A stretch of DNA of 64,000 nt, taken from assembly GCF_014697025.1 (NCBI RefSeq), contig NZ_JACJRC010000005.1, positions 62,001 through 126,000 of the forward strand, given 5' to 3'. Source of the DNA: Alkalinema sp. FACHB-956. GTDB lineage: Bacteria; Cyanobacteriota; Cyanobacteriia; Leptolyngbyales; Leptolyngbyaceae. Made by a program: the position numbers and the translations under genes. Positions 35,683-44,201 of the stretch are shown here, in pieces. Position 1 is the stretch's first letter. Each line of letters opens with the position of its first letter. Under the pieces are notes generated by a model that was not told the origin of the DNA, made no database searches, and saw only the letters and a program-made list of their open reading frames with translations.

Positions 35683-36384
35683 ATGCGTGATTCTGCCTTG
35701 CCCCAGGAATTTATCATTCGTCCGGCCTGCCGTCGGGATGCGAGATCGATCGGTCAACTCACCCGCGAACTCGCAAACCTCGCCTTCAGCAAACCCGCCA
35801 GTTCAACCGCCCGCCCCCCAGTGACCTTTGTCCAAGTTTATAAAGCTTTTCAGCAGATTCACCCCCATCCCCATCCATCATTCCAGGGCAGAGCCTGGTG
35901 GGGCTATTTTGGCTGGGGAGTCACGATCGCGATCGGCCTTTACTACCTGCAAACCCTACCTGAACCCACTGGAGTGATCCTAGCTTGGCTGATTTTCGGC
36001 CTGAGCCTGGTGATGTTGGCAATCCTTCTGATTCCCTGGATCAACTGGTCAGACTACTGGGTCATTGAATACCAGGGCACTGTGGTGGCCTGCGCCAAAC
36101 TCTACCTCAATCCAACCCATTCAGAAGTCTACGATGTCTTTGTGCATCCCGATTGGCGCGGTCAGGGGCTGGGGGCTGCGCTGCTGCAAACCCTGATCCA
36201 GAAAGCCACAATCCCGATTTACCTTGCCAGTCTGCCCACCACCATTTCGTTTTATCAAAAGCTGGGGTTCGCCCCGATCGAACCTTGGGATTTGGAACCT
36301 CAGCTCAGAACCCGTCTCAGCATCAACAATCCCAAGTTTCGCTACCGAGGACTGACTGCCATGGTGCTGACCTGCCGAGGTTAG
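35683..36384 (+). CDS. Membrane-inserted GNAT-family acetyltransferase
   Basis: 233 residues from ATG 35683. A GNAT fold is split by two hydrophobic segments (about 66-84 and 88-112). N-terminal strand EFIIRPACRRDARSIGQLT is beta1/alpha1. After the membrane hairpin the acetyl-CoA motif is VYDVFVHPDWRGQGLGAALL, and ISFYQKLGFAPIEPW is motif B. A membrane hairpin inserted in a GNAT domain is unusual but occurs in cyanobacterial members. The acceptor is unknown. Confidence 0.8.
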   Translation: MRDSALPQEFIIRPACRRDARSIGQLTRELANLAFSKPASSTARPPVTFVQVYKAFQQIHPHPHPSFQGRAWWGYFGWGVTIAIGLYYLQTLPEPTGVILAWLIFGLSLVMLAILLIPWINWSDYWVIEYQGTVVACAKLYLNPTHSEVYDVFVHPDWRGQGLGAALLQTLIQKATIPIYLASLPTTISFYQKLGFAPIEPWDLEPQLRTRLSINNPKFRYRGLTAMVLTCRG

Positions 36385-36492
36385 GCAGCAGGTGATTAGA
36401 CGGGATGCTTAGACTCGTTACTACTGGACTCTGACACTGGATGATGACACTGGCCCCTGGGCCATCAGTTGCATTGAGCCTTAGGCTATCAG

Positions 36493-37773
36493 TTACATCG
36501 TGCCCTGGGCCATCAGTCGCCGCCAATCGTCACAGTACTGGGCAATATCCGCCTGCTGGATTTCGCTTTGATCGCCCGTGGTCAACCACTTGAGCTGCAC
36601 GGTGCGCTTCTCCGCTTCCGCATCTCCCAAAATCAGACAGGCCGCTGCCCCCGATCGATCGGCTCGCTTGAACTGTTTGCCAAAGGCACTGCCACTGAGA
36701 TCCAGTTCCGCCTTAAACCCTGCCTGTCGCAGTTGTTGGGCAATGCGTAACGCCTGCGCCTCCGCCTTTTCCCCTCGGGAGACGAGGTAGAAATCCGTTT
36801 TGACGATCGGAGCCGCTTGCACCTTTTGCAGTAGTAAAATCAACCGCTCCAAGCCCATGGCCCAGCCCACCGCTGGCGTTTCTGGGCCGCCCAACTCTGC
36901 CACCAGACCGTCATAGCGTCCCCCCGCACAGACCGTAGCCTGGGCTCCCAAATCATCGGACTGGATTTCAAACACCGTGTGGGTGTAGTAGTCCAGACCC
37001 CGCACGAGCCGAGGATTGACCTTACAAGCAATGCCCAAATCCGCCAACAGTTGCTGCACCCGATCGAAGCGGGCTTTAGACGCTGGGCTCAGGTGATCCA
37101 AAATGCTGGGTGCGCCATCCAGAATGCGCTGGGTGTTTTGATCCTTGGAGTCCAAAATGCGCAGGGGATTGCGGTTCAGGCGATCCTGGGAATCCGGATC
37201 CAAGTCAGTTTTGTAGGGCGTTAGATAGTCCACCAGCGCCGATCGAAAGGCTTGACGATCGGTCCCGTCGCCAATGGAATTTAAATCAAACTTCAAATCC
37301 TTCAGTCCCAAGGCTTGCAGGATATCGGTCGCGACCGCGATCGCTTCCACATCCGCCCGCTCATCGCCACTACCGAGCAACTCCAAGCCCAGCTGGTGGA
37401 ACTGCCGCTGCCGTCCAGCCTGGGGTCGTTCGTAGCGGAACATCGGCCCCACATACCACAGCCGTTGCGGGCCACCCTGAGCCTGTAACCCATGCTCAAT
37501 GTACGATCGCACCGCCCCCGCCGTTCCCTCCGGACGCAGGGTTAACGATCGCTCCCCCCGATCGAGGAAGGTATACATTTCCTTACTGACAACATCGGTG
37601 GCTTCTCCCATCCCCCGCGCAAACAAATCCGTCTGCTCAAAAATGGGGGTGCGAATTTCCCGAAAAGCCGCACGGTTGAGAATCTCCCGCGCCGTTGCTT
37701 CCACAAACTGCCAAGTGCTGACCTCGTCGGGCAGAATGTCTCGTGTCCCGCGAATTGCCTGAATAGAACCCAT
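36493..37773 (-). CDS. hisS: Histidyl-tRNA synthetase
   Basis: 426 residues, class II synthetase. Motif 1 lies in FREIRTPIFEQTDLFARGMG, motif 2 in MFRYERPQAGRQRQFHQLG, the histidine-specific signature LVRGLDYYTHTVFEI at about 255-270, and motif 3 in GWAMGLERLIL. The C-terminal anticodon-binding domain begins near 325. It charges tRNA-His with histidine in the cytoplasm. The start MGSIQAIRGTRDILPDE at ATG 37773 is typical. The following 110 bases hold imperfect GGGCCATCAGT-type repeats. Confidence 0.97.
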   Translation of the reverse strand: MGSIQAIRGTRDILPDEVSTWQFVEATAREILNRAAFREIRTPIFEQTDLFARGMGEATDVVSKEMYTFLDRGERSLTLRPEGTAGAVRSYIEHGLQAQGGPQRLWYVGPMFRYERPQAGRQRQFHQLGLELLGSGDERADVEAIAVATDILQALGLKDLKFDLNSIGDGTDRQAFRSALVDYLTPYKTDLDPDSQDRLNRNPLRILDSKDQNTQRILDGAPSILDHLSPASKARFDRVQQLLADLGIACKVNPRLVRGLDYYTHTVFEIQSDDLGAQATVCAGGRYDGLVAELGGPETPAVGWAMGLERLILLLQKVQAAPIVKTDFYLVSRGEKAEAQALRIAQQLRQAGFKAELDLSGSAFGKQFKRADRSGAAACLILGDAEAEKRTVQLKWLTTGDQSEIQQADIAQYCDDWRRLMAQGTM

Positions 37774-37877
37774 GATGTCTCAGTCTCTGATTACCGTGCC
37801 GTAAGACGTTATCTAGTCAAAGCTATCTAGGCGAAGCTATCTGGTGATAAGCCGTTTGGTTACAACGAGATGCCCAG

Positions 37878-38129
37878 CTAGCTGCAACGCTCCCACGCGC
37901 CATAGCGATCGCCATAGTACGCCAAAATGTGATCAACCTGGTGTTGAGCCTCCGGTCGATCGGGTAGTTCAATCTGTAAGCCCCCCAATTGGCTTTGCAG
38001 ATAGTCAAATTGCCGAGACGTTTGGGGCAAACACTGCACCGTTACCCCGTCAACCTGTTCTAGATGCGCCGCAATTTCTCGGTAAACCGCGAGAGGAACC
38101 GAATCATTCTTCACAGAAAACACTATCAT
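37878..38129 (-). CDS. 83-residue protein, unknown function
   Basis: Starts MIVFSVKNDSVPLAVYREIA and contains AHLEQVDGVTVQCLPQTSRQ then DHILAYYGDRYGAWERCS. The pattern suggests a small alpha/beta protein. I do not recognise it. Its ATG lies 8 bases after the stop of the PedR-like regulator gene, so the two are likely cotranscribed. Confidence 0.65.
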   Translation of the reverse strand: MIVFSVKNDSVPLAVYREIAAHLEQVDGVTVQCLPQTSRQFDYLQSQLGGLQIELPDRPEAQHQVDHILAYYGDRYGAWERCS

Positions 38130-38137
38130 GCCTACAA

Positions 38138-38413
38138 CTAAGCCCCTTCTCCCTGTTTATAGGCTGGTAACGTGCAGCAGTTCACCTCATCTAGACAAAC
38201 TTTGCCCCATTGCAATGCCCACCGAACCAAAGCAACTCGGTTCTCGGTCTCGGTTTTTGTCAGAATATTGCTAATGTGGTTGTCTACGGTGCGCTTGCTG
38301 ATATCCAGCTTTTCAGCAATCTCCTGATTGGTCAAACCAGCCGCTACCAGCTCAATGACCTGAAGTTCTCGATCGGATAGCGGGGCTTGAGCTTGAGAAT
38401 CACTTTCTGCCAT
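38138..38413 (-). CDS. pedR: LuxR-type DNA-binding regulator, PedR-like
   Basis: 91 residues from ATG 38413 (ATG 38440 would add nine). It consists of a LuxR/GerE helix-turn-helix only: LSDRELQVIELVAAGLTNQE, IAEKLDISKRTVDNHISNIL, then NRVALVRWALQWGK and a short tail with VCLDEVNCC. The size, lack of receiver domain and C-terminal cysteines match PedR, the cyanobacterial regulator that responds to photosynthetic electron transport through a thioredoxin-sensitive cysteine. The PedR assignment is from memory of the family. It diverges from the phosphatase gene at 38544. Confidence 0.7.
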   Translation of the reverse strand: MAESDSQAQAPLSDRELQVIELVAAGLTNQEIAEKLDISKRTVDNHISNILTKTETENRVALVRWALQWGKVCLDEVNCCTLPAYKQGEGA

Positions 38414-38543
38414 AGAGGTCTCAACACCAAATGCGTACATATGCTTATGCTCATTGTAGTTCTAGGAAGCGATAGGCGAAACTGACTGTTAACGCTTTGA
38501 AGTTTCTTTTTGAAAAGTTTCTGTTCACGCGATCGCATCAACC

Positions 38544-40871
38544 ATGGCCAAAGACGCTTCCATCCAATGTCCCAACCCATTCTGTAAAGCGCCCAACCCA
38601 GATGATCACGTCTTCTGCGATCGCTGTCAGACGTTTATTCCTCAACACTATCTTTGGGCGACGGGGGGCGGAGCGGAACATTTGGCCGTGGGAACGTTAG
38701 TTGCGGATCGCTATCGTGTCCTTGCCCCTCAGGTTTTACTGGACACGACCCCCGGACTGCTGCCAGATCTGCCCCTGGAAATTTCCCTCAAACTGGAAAC
38801 CTATTTACGACTGCTGGCCCATCGGCCCAGAACCCCCCAAGTCTACGGTATTATCCGCAACCATGACACAGAACCGATTATTCTGCTGGAAGAGGGAGGG
38901 GTCTATGGTGCACACACCTTGAGCACCACGGGAGAATCCTTAGCGGGATGCGTCATGCCAGAACTGATTGAGCGCTGGGAAACCGCATCCCATTTACAAC
39001 AAGTGAATTGGATCCTCCAGTTGGCAGAACTCTGGAAACCCCTCTCTTTAGTCAAAGCTTCGGCTACGCTGTTGCAACCAGAACTGATCAGAATTAACGG
39101 GGGAATGGTTCACCTGTTAGAAGTGCTGTACCAGCCCAATCTAGAAGTGACCCTGCCCCACCTGGGAGAATTTTGGCGAGAGCTTGCTGATACCAGTGCC
39201 AATCCTAAGTTTTGGATTAGTCTCAGCGATCGTTTGATCCAGAAGGAGATTAGTGAATTTGATCAATTAATTAATCTTCTGGATCACGAGATTAGTCAAA
39301 CTTCCCAGTCAGGGGGACGTGTTTTCATCACTACCCAAACCGATCAAGGGCCTAATCGCCAACGCAATGAAGATTCCTGCTATCCCGTTCCTGGAACATT
39401 TACTGAGTTGCCTTTGACGAATTCTGCCCAATCTTTGGTCTTGGTTTGTGACGGAATTGGTGGCCATGAAGGCGGCAATGTTGCATCCAATTTGGCGATC
39501 GAAACGGCTCTAGAAACGGTCAGTAAGAAAACAATTTCCAGTTTTGACGGGGCGAGACGGGCGCTGGCCAAGGCTATCCGCCAAGCCAATGATGCCATCT
39601 GTGCTCGGAATGACCAGGAAGAACGGACAGAACGCCAACGCATGGGAACGACGATCGTGGCGGGCTTGATCTATGGCAACCAGCTTTGTATTGCCCACAT
39701 TGGGGATAGTCGTGCCTATCGGATTACGCGCCAAGGCTGCTACCAAGTCACGATCGATGATGACATTGCATCGCGGGATGTGCGCCAGGGGTATACGCTC
39801 TACCGGGAAGCGATTCAACATTCCAGCTCGGGGGCTCTGACCCAAGCCCTTGGCATGGTTCCTTCTTCGCTGCTGTATCCCCACACGAAGCGGTTTGTGT
39901 TTGACGAGGATTGTATCTATCTTCTTTGTTCCGATGGGTTAAGTGATTTCGATCGCATTGAAGAAGCTTGGGCGCTGGAGTTACTGCCGGTGCTGGACGG
40001 CAAAGCCGACTTGACTGAAGCTTGTCAGCGGTTGCTAGAAATTGCTAATGTTCGCAATGGCCACGACAACGTGACGATAGCGCTACTACAGTATCAAGCT
40101 GCCAATCAACCGATAACGGAGCCTCTCACCCAACCCCCTAAGGCAGAATCGATTGCCGATCAGGATACCGCAGAGTTACGATCGACCAGGGTCAGTTCTC
40201 GGTTGAGAACCCGGCTAGTCAAGCCTTCTAGCCCCTCCCCTCGCCCTTGGGTGCTCTGGTTTTTGTTTCTGAGTCTAACGCTGTCGGCGGTAGGCGTAGC
40301 CTGGGTTTTGCTGGGGGGTAATACAGGACTGTTTTCCCGATCGTCCTCAGCCCCTCGTCCTGACTCTTCCCTGCGGGAATTTTCCCTAGGACAATTGATT
40401 AAGGTAAAACCGGATGCCCGATCGCCCCAGGGTCTGTCGCTCTTGCCCCAACCTACTAAACAGACCGCTGGGGGGATTCCCCTGAAAGTTGGGGAGGTAG
40501 GAGCGGGATCAATCCTCCAAGTGTTACAGGTTGAAACTTCCAGTGATGCCTCGGTCGAACCGTGGGTTAAGTTAAAGCTCTGTTCAGGGCCAGGGACACC
40601 GAATCCCACCAGTTCGGGTTCTCCCAGCCCCTCAACTTCTCCCAGTCCCACGGCCAAAGCTTCGCCTGCATCGATCGCGCCGTCCCAGCAACCCCCATCT
40701 CAAACCTCTGCTCCCGCTCCGCCAGCCGAGTCAGTGTTAGCTGGGGTGGAGGGTTGGCAGCAGGCGGGGCTGCTGAGTCGTGCTACGGAGTCCCTGCCGG
40801 TGATGCCCAACGCCTCGATCGGCGCTTGTACCCTGCCGCCTTCGTCACCTCTGCCGCCTAGCCCTCAATAG
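38544..40871 (+). CDS. Zinc-ribbon / pseudokinase / PP2C phosphatase with membrane anchor
   Basis: 775 residues. An N-terminal zinc ribbon has Cys9, 14, 25 and 28 (CPNPFC and CDRC). Residues about 47-245 follow the outline of a eukaryotic-like protein kinase (ADRYRVLAPQVLL, IILLEEGG) but lack the HRD and DFG motifs, so this looks like a dead kinase. A PP2C domain spans about 255-520: RNED at 274-277, Asp303 in VCDGIGGHEGG, GDSRAY, Asp464 in CSDGLSD and Asp508 in GHDNV, so the metal ligands are intact. A transmembrane helix at 569-590 and a Pro/Ser-rich tail follow. It should dephosphorylate Ser/Thr proteins. The CHAT-FHA gene lies 85 bases downstream. Confidence 0.85.
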   Translation: MAKDASIQCPNPFCKAPNPDDHVFCDRCQTFIPQHYLWATGGGAEHLAVGTLVADRYRVLAPQVLLDTTPGLLPDLPLEISLKLETYLRLLAHRPRTPQVYGIIRNHDTEPIILLEEGGVYGAHTLSTTGESLAGCVMPELIERWETASHLQQVNWILQLAELWKPLSLVKASATLLQPELIRINGGMVHLLEVLYQPNLEVTLPHLGEFWRELADTSANPKFWISLSDRLIQKEISEFDQLINLLDHEISQTSQSGGRVFITTQTDQGPNRQRNEDSCYPVPGTFTELPLTNSAQSLVLVCDGIGGHEGGNVASNLAIETALETVSKKTISSFDGARRALAKAIRQANDAICARNDQEERTERQRMGTTIVAGLIYGNQLCIAHIGDSRAYRITRQGCYQVTIDDDIASRDVRQGYTLYREAIQHSSSGALTQALGMVPSSLLYPHTKRFVFDEDCIYLLCSDGLSDFDRIEEAWALELLPVLDGKADLTEACQRLLEIANVRNGHDNVTIALLQYQAANQPITEPLTQPPKAESIADQDTAELRSTRVSSRLRTRLVKPSSPSPRPWVLWFLFLSLTLSAVGVAWVLLGGNTGLFSRSSSAPRPDSSLREFSLGQLIKVKPDARSPQGLSLLPQPTKQTAGGIPLKVGEVGAGSILQVLQVETSSDASVEPWVKLKLCSGPGTPNPTSSGSPSPSTSPSPTAKASPASIAPSQQPPSQTSAPAPPAESVLAGVEGWQQAGLLSRATESLPVMPNASIGACTLPPSSPLPPSPQ

Positions 40872-40956
40872 TCTCTAGTAAGTCTCTAAGTAGGCAGTTG
40901 TGGGGGGCGGATAGTTCAGTTCAGTCGTTCGGAACAAGATTTAGGAACAAGTTAGC

Positions 40957-42630
40957 ATGGGTTCTTCGGACATTCCCTGTCTCAATTTGGCCATCGATCG
41001 TCTGCGGGCGACGGGGGCAAATCACTTTGCGATCCATGTTATCCATGCCCCCTACCGGGCGGGATACGTTTTGCATGATGGTCTGTGGTCGGAGTCGCTT
41101 TCCCAGGTTTGGACTTCTTGGCAGGAAATGTTTGCGGTGCGATCGGTGCCGACGGTGCCCTTCGTCTCGGAAGCGGGACTGCCCCCCTCCAAACCCCCAG
41201 TCATGGAAACGGGGACGGCACCCTCTGGACAGGCGGTTCCCTATAGTGTGCGATTGATGCAAACTTTAGGGATTAATCTATGGCAATGGCTGTTTACTGG
41301 GCCGATCCAGACTTGTCTCAGTCAGAGTCAAGGGATTGCCATGGGCCAAAATAAGCCGTTACGGCTGCGGTTGGATATTCGGGATCCCGATTTGATTGCG
41401 GTGCCCTGGGAAATTATGCAAAGTCAGGCGGGTAAGCCCGCGATTTCCCTTGGCCAACAGGTTTTGTTCAGCCGGACAACCAGTGATGTGGAAGATTTGC
41501 CGCTGCTGCGAACGGAGCAGATGCTGAATGTGTTGCTGGTGTTGGGCCAAGATTCTGCGCCTAATCTTGATCTGAATCCTGGATCAGCGTTTAGTGACGT
41601 GACGCAGCAACATCTGGAACCCGACGATCGCCTGAAGTTGGATCAAGAGGCAGAAGCCCTCTCGCGGGTGTTGCGTAACTCGAGTCGCTTTGGCAATGCG
41701 GCACTCTGTAATGTGGATGTGTTGGTGCAACCGTCGCCCGCAGAATTGATTGCCCGCTTGGAAACGCAGCAATACAATGTTCTGTTCTATGCAGGCCATG
41801 GGATTCCGGCTCCCGATGGGGGACTCTTGTTCCTGCGATCGGATATGGCGATGAATGGTACGGAATTGGCGCAGGTATTGCGACGGGGGCGGGTCAAGCT
41901 GGCGGTGTTTAATGCTTGCTGGGGTGCGCAACCCGATCACCAGGGGGGCCAGACGATCCCCCGCAGCAGTTTGGCGGAGGTGTTGCTGCACCATGGAGTT
42001 CCGGCTGTACTCGCGATGCGGGATTCGATTACGGATCAGGAAGCGTTGGCATTTATTCAAGCATTTTCCCAGGCGTTGGCGGAACGGTTGTCGATCGACC
42101 AGGCGATGGCGGTGGCGCGGCAGAATTTGCTGACGTTGTTTAAGTTTAATCAGCAGGCTTGGACGTTGCCGGTGCTCTACATGCATCCGGAGTTTGATGG
42201 GGAGTTGATTAAACCCTTAGATGAAAGTTTGACGCAAATCCCTAGTAATCCGAGCCAATTTGGTCGCAAGATGCCGATCGCCTCACTGCGATCGTTAATC
42301 ACCTCGCGGATGTGGACGATTCGGGGTGGGCTGATGCGGGTGGGCATTAGCGAAGATAATGATCTGGTACTGCGGGGAGAACCGGGGGTGTCTCGAAAAC
42401 ATGCCGAAATTTTCTGCCGCAATGCCTTTAATGGAGATGAAGCGCTGACCTATCATTTGCGGGATTTTTCGCGCTATGGCACTTGGGTCTTGGGATCGCA
42501 GGGCTGGCAAAAGATTAATCACCAAGAGGTGCAGCTTTACCCTGGAACGCAACTCAAGTTTGGGGGATCGCAAAATTCAGTCTTGGAGTTTGTCGTGACC
42601 GATCCGGAGGGGGCTGAGTGGACGTACTAG
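40957..42630 (+). CDS. CHAT-domain protease fused to an FHA domain
   Basis: 557 residues. Residues 1-150 have no named domain (it includes LRLDIRDPDLIAVPWEIM, a segment typical before CHAT cores). The CHAT caspase-like domain has catalytic His281 (FYAGHG) and Cys321 (VFNACWGA), both intact. A forkhead-associated domain occupies about 445-545: Arg461 in MRVGISEDNDL, SRKH at 479-482, and DFSRYGTWVLG, where Tyr replaces the usual Asn. FHA domains bind phosphothreonine. A phospho-dependent protease activity is inferred. It is downstream of the PP2C gene on the same strand. There is no signal or membrane segment. Confidence 0.85.
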   Translation: MGSSDIPCLNLAIDRLRATGANHFAIHVIHAPYRAGYVLHDGLWSESLSQVWTSWQEMFAVRSVPTVPFVSEAGLPPSKPPVMETGTAPSGQAVPYSVRLMQTLGINLWQWLFTGPIQTCLSQSQGIAMGQNKPLRLRLDIRDPDLIAVPWEIMQSQAGKPAISLGQQVLFSRTTSDVEDLPLLRTEQMLNVLLVLGQDSAPNLDLNPGSAFSDVTQQHLEPDDRLKLDQEAEALSRVLRNSSRFGNAALCNVDVLVQPSPAELIARLETQQYNVLFYAGHGIPAPDGGLLFLRSDMAMNGTELAQVLRRGRVKLAVFNACWGAQPDHQGGQTIPRSSLAEVLLHHGVPAVLAMRDSITDQEALAFIQAFSQALAERLSIDQAMAVARQNLLTLFKFNQQAWTLPVLYMHPEFDGELIKPLDESLTQIPSNPSQFGRKMPIASLRSLITSRMWTIRGGLMRVGISEDNDLVLRGEPGVSRKHAEIFCRNAFNGDEALTYHLRDFSRYGTWVLGSQGWQKINHQEVQLYPGTQLKFGGSQNSVLEFVVTDPEGAEWTY

Positions 42631-42650
42631 CCCCAGCAATTCACTGAATG

Positions 42651-42680
42651 AATCTCTATGAATCTCTATGAATCCCTATG
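42651..42680. repeat. Three tandem copies of a 10-bp unit
   Basis: AATCTCTATG at 42651 and 42661, AATCCCTATG at 42671, just after the CHAT-FHA gene. Confidence 0.85.
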
Positions 42681-42805
42681 AATCCACCTATGGGCTACAT
42701 AAATGATTTGGGGCAAAGCCGATCAATATTCGTAAACCAACGGAGAGAGCTTGAAGATGTCAGGGTTGGAGCAGTGGATTGTACGGAATGCGGGTTGATG
42801 CAACT

Positions 42806-42890
42806 TGGGCTAGGTTAAAATCTGCGCAATCTGGGCTAAGTCTAAATCTGGGCTAGGTTAGAATCTGGGCTAGGTTAAATCTGGGCTTAG
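42806..42890. repeat. Imperfect tandem repeats of about 17 bp
   Basis: TGGGCTAGGTTAAAATC and variants recur about four to five times (including TGGGCTAAGTCTAAATC and TGGGCTAGGTTAGAATC). They occupy the spacer before the gene at 42943. Confidence 0.8.
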
Positions 42891-42942
42891 CTTGGGATGC
42901 GTGACTGTTTTTCAGTGGTGTTTTTCCAGTTAGGATGGAGCG

Positions 42943-43212
42943 ATGGTGAAGTTACTTGCAGGGCTATTGATCCTAGGCGCGTTGGGATTGTTGGTCTATT
43001 CTGTTTTGCAGGATCGCCGCCGATCGGGGAGTGGTCGGGGCTTGAGCGGCAAGATTGATAGCAAATTGTTGAAAGCGACGAAGGGCGATCGGGCTTTGGC
43101 AGAACGATTGCTCCGGGGGGCACAGTTGAAGTATCCTGGCAAATCCGATCGGTGGTATGTGGAAAAAGTCCTCTATGACTTACAACGAGATGGAGCAGGC
43201 CCGGTGCGTTAG
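42943..43212 (+). CDS. Small single-pass membrane protein
   Basis: 89 residues. One transmembrane helix (LLAGLLILGALGLLVYSVL) is followed by a basic cytoplasmic domain (SKLLKATKGDRALAERLLRG, YPGKSDRWYVEKVLYDLQRD). The pattern resembles widely occurring cyanobacterial small anchored proteins. I do not know a function. It has no clear link with the neighbouring CHAT gene beyond strand. Confidence 0.7.
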   Translation: MVKLLAGLLILGALGLLVYSVLQDRRRSGSGRGLSGKIDSKLLKATKGDRALAERLLRGAQLKYPGKSDRWYVEKVLYDLQRDGAGPVR

Positions 43213-43386
43213 AACGGATCATGCCGGAGAACGGATCAGCCATAGTCTTTTCTGGACAAGCAATAGAAAATCAACGTTTGTTGAATAAATAAACAATTGC
43301 TTCAAACAATACACAATTGTTAAATCCAGGGGGAAAGTTAAGAAACTGTCCTGACAATGGGAAGTGAAGCATTCAAGTCTTAGGCT

Positions 43387-44067
43387 ATGCCGTATCTCTG
43401 TGAATTAAATAACGGGCAACGAATTTATCTCGAGAATCATGGTCAGCAGACGACCATGACGATCGCTGCTTCCCAGCCCGGTCAGCAACAGCAATCGGGG
43501 ACTAGTTTTACCACCGGAGCCTGGGTCGCGCCGCCGGAAGCGTTTCAATTCTCGAATGGCGTGGTGATTAAACTGCGGACAGAGCAGGGCGAACTCGCGA
43601 TCCAAGTGCAGGGATCGAGTGCAGCTATGGTGCAAGGTTTTCCGGCGGGTAGCCAGGGGCAGGCGCTGCAAATGCAACAGACCGCAACTATGCCGGGAAT
43701 GCAGCCCATGCCAGAAATGAAATCTATGCCAGAAATGAAATCTATGCCAGAAATGAAATCTATGCAACCGATGCAGCCCCTGCGGATGGGGGATATGCAG
43801 ATGAGCCTGAATCCGATGGAAATGCGAATGGGGAATATGGAAATGAAAATGGGCACTCCAACTGTGTCTTCGGCAGCGGCTTCTAGTGTTGCTTCTAGCA
43901 ATGTATCAAATGTAAGTTCTAACGTTAGTTCTAATGTTAGTTCTAATGTTGTTTCTGGTAGTAATTCTACCGTGGTTCCTAATGCTAGGCGATTTTGTAC
44001 ACAGTGTGGGAATGCGGTTCAAGCCACCGATCGCTTCTGTGCCAGTTGTGGTCATCAGTTGAGCTAG
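43387..44067 (+). CDS. Methionine-rich protein with C-terminal zinc ribbon
   Basis: 226 residues. The N-terminal domain (MPYLCELNNGQRIYLENHGQ to about residue 85) is beta-rich. The centre (about 93-158) is extremely Met-rich, with MPEMKS three times and MxM pairs such as MRMGNMEMKM. A Ser/Val/Asn repeat follows (SNVSSNVSSNVSSNV). The C-terminus is a zinc ribbon with CTQC and CASC. There is no signal peptide. Met-x-Met clusters can bind Cu(I), but no evidence here shows that role. The repeat region is clearly variable DNA. Confidence 0.7.
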   Translation: MPYLCELNNGQRIYLENHGQQTTMTIAASQPGQQQQSGTSFTTGAWVAPPEAFQFSNGVVIKLRTEQGELAIQVQGSSAAMVQGFPAGSQGQALQMQQTATMPGMQPMPEMKSMPEMKSMPEMKSMQPMQPLRMGDMQMSLNPMEMRMGNMEMKMGTPTVSSAAASSVASSNVSNVSSNVSSNVSSNVVSGSNSTVVPNARRFCTQCGNAVQATDRFCASCGHQLS

Positions 44068-44201
44068 GGGTGGCTGAATGGTTGACTGCTGGACTGACGA
44101 TCGCTGGGCGAGCGGCTGCAAAGATGATCAGGAGGCTTAACGGATTTTGATAAACTTGCCTGGTTCCGCTTGAGAGAGGGTGATCGGTTCGGCTAGTTGG
44201 A

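Noticed and set aside
38680-39280. Active Ser/Thr kinase domain in the PP2C protein
   Set aside because: HRD and DFG motifs and a glycine-rich loop are absent.
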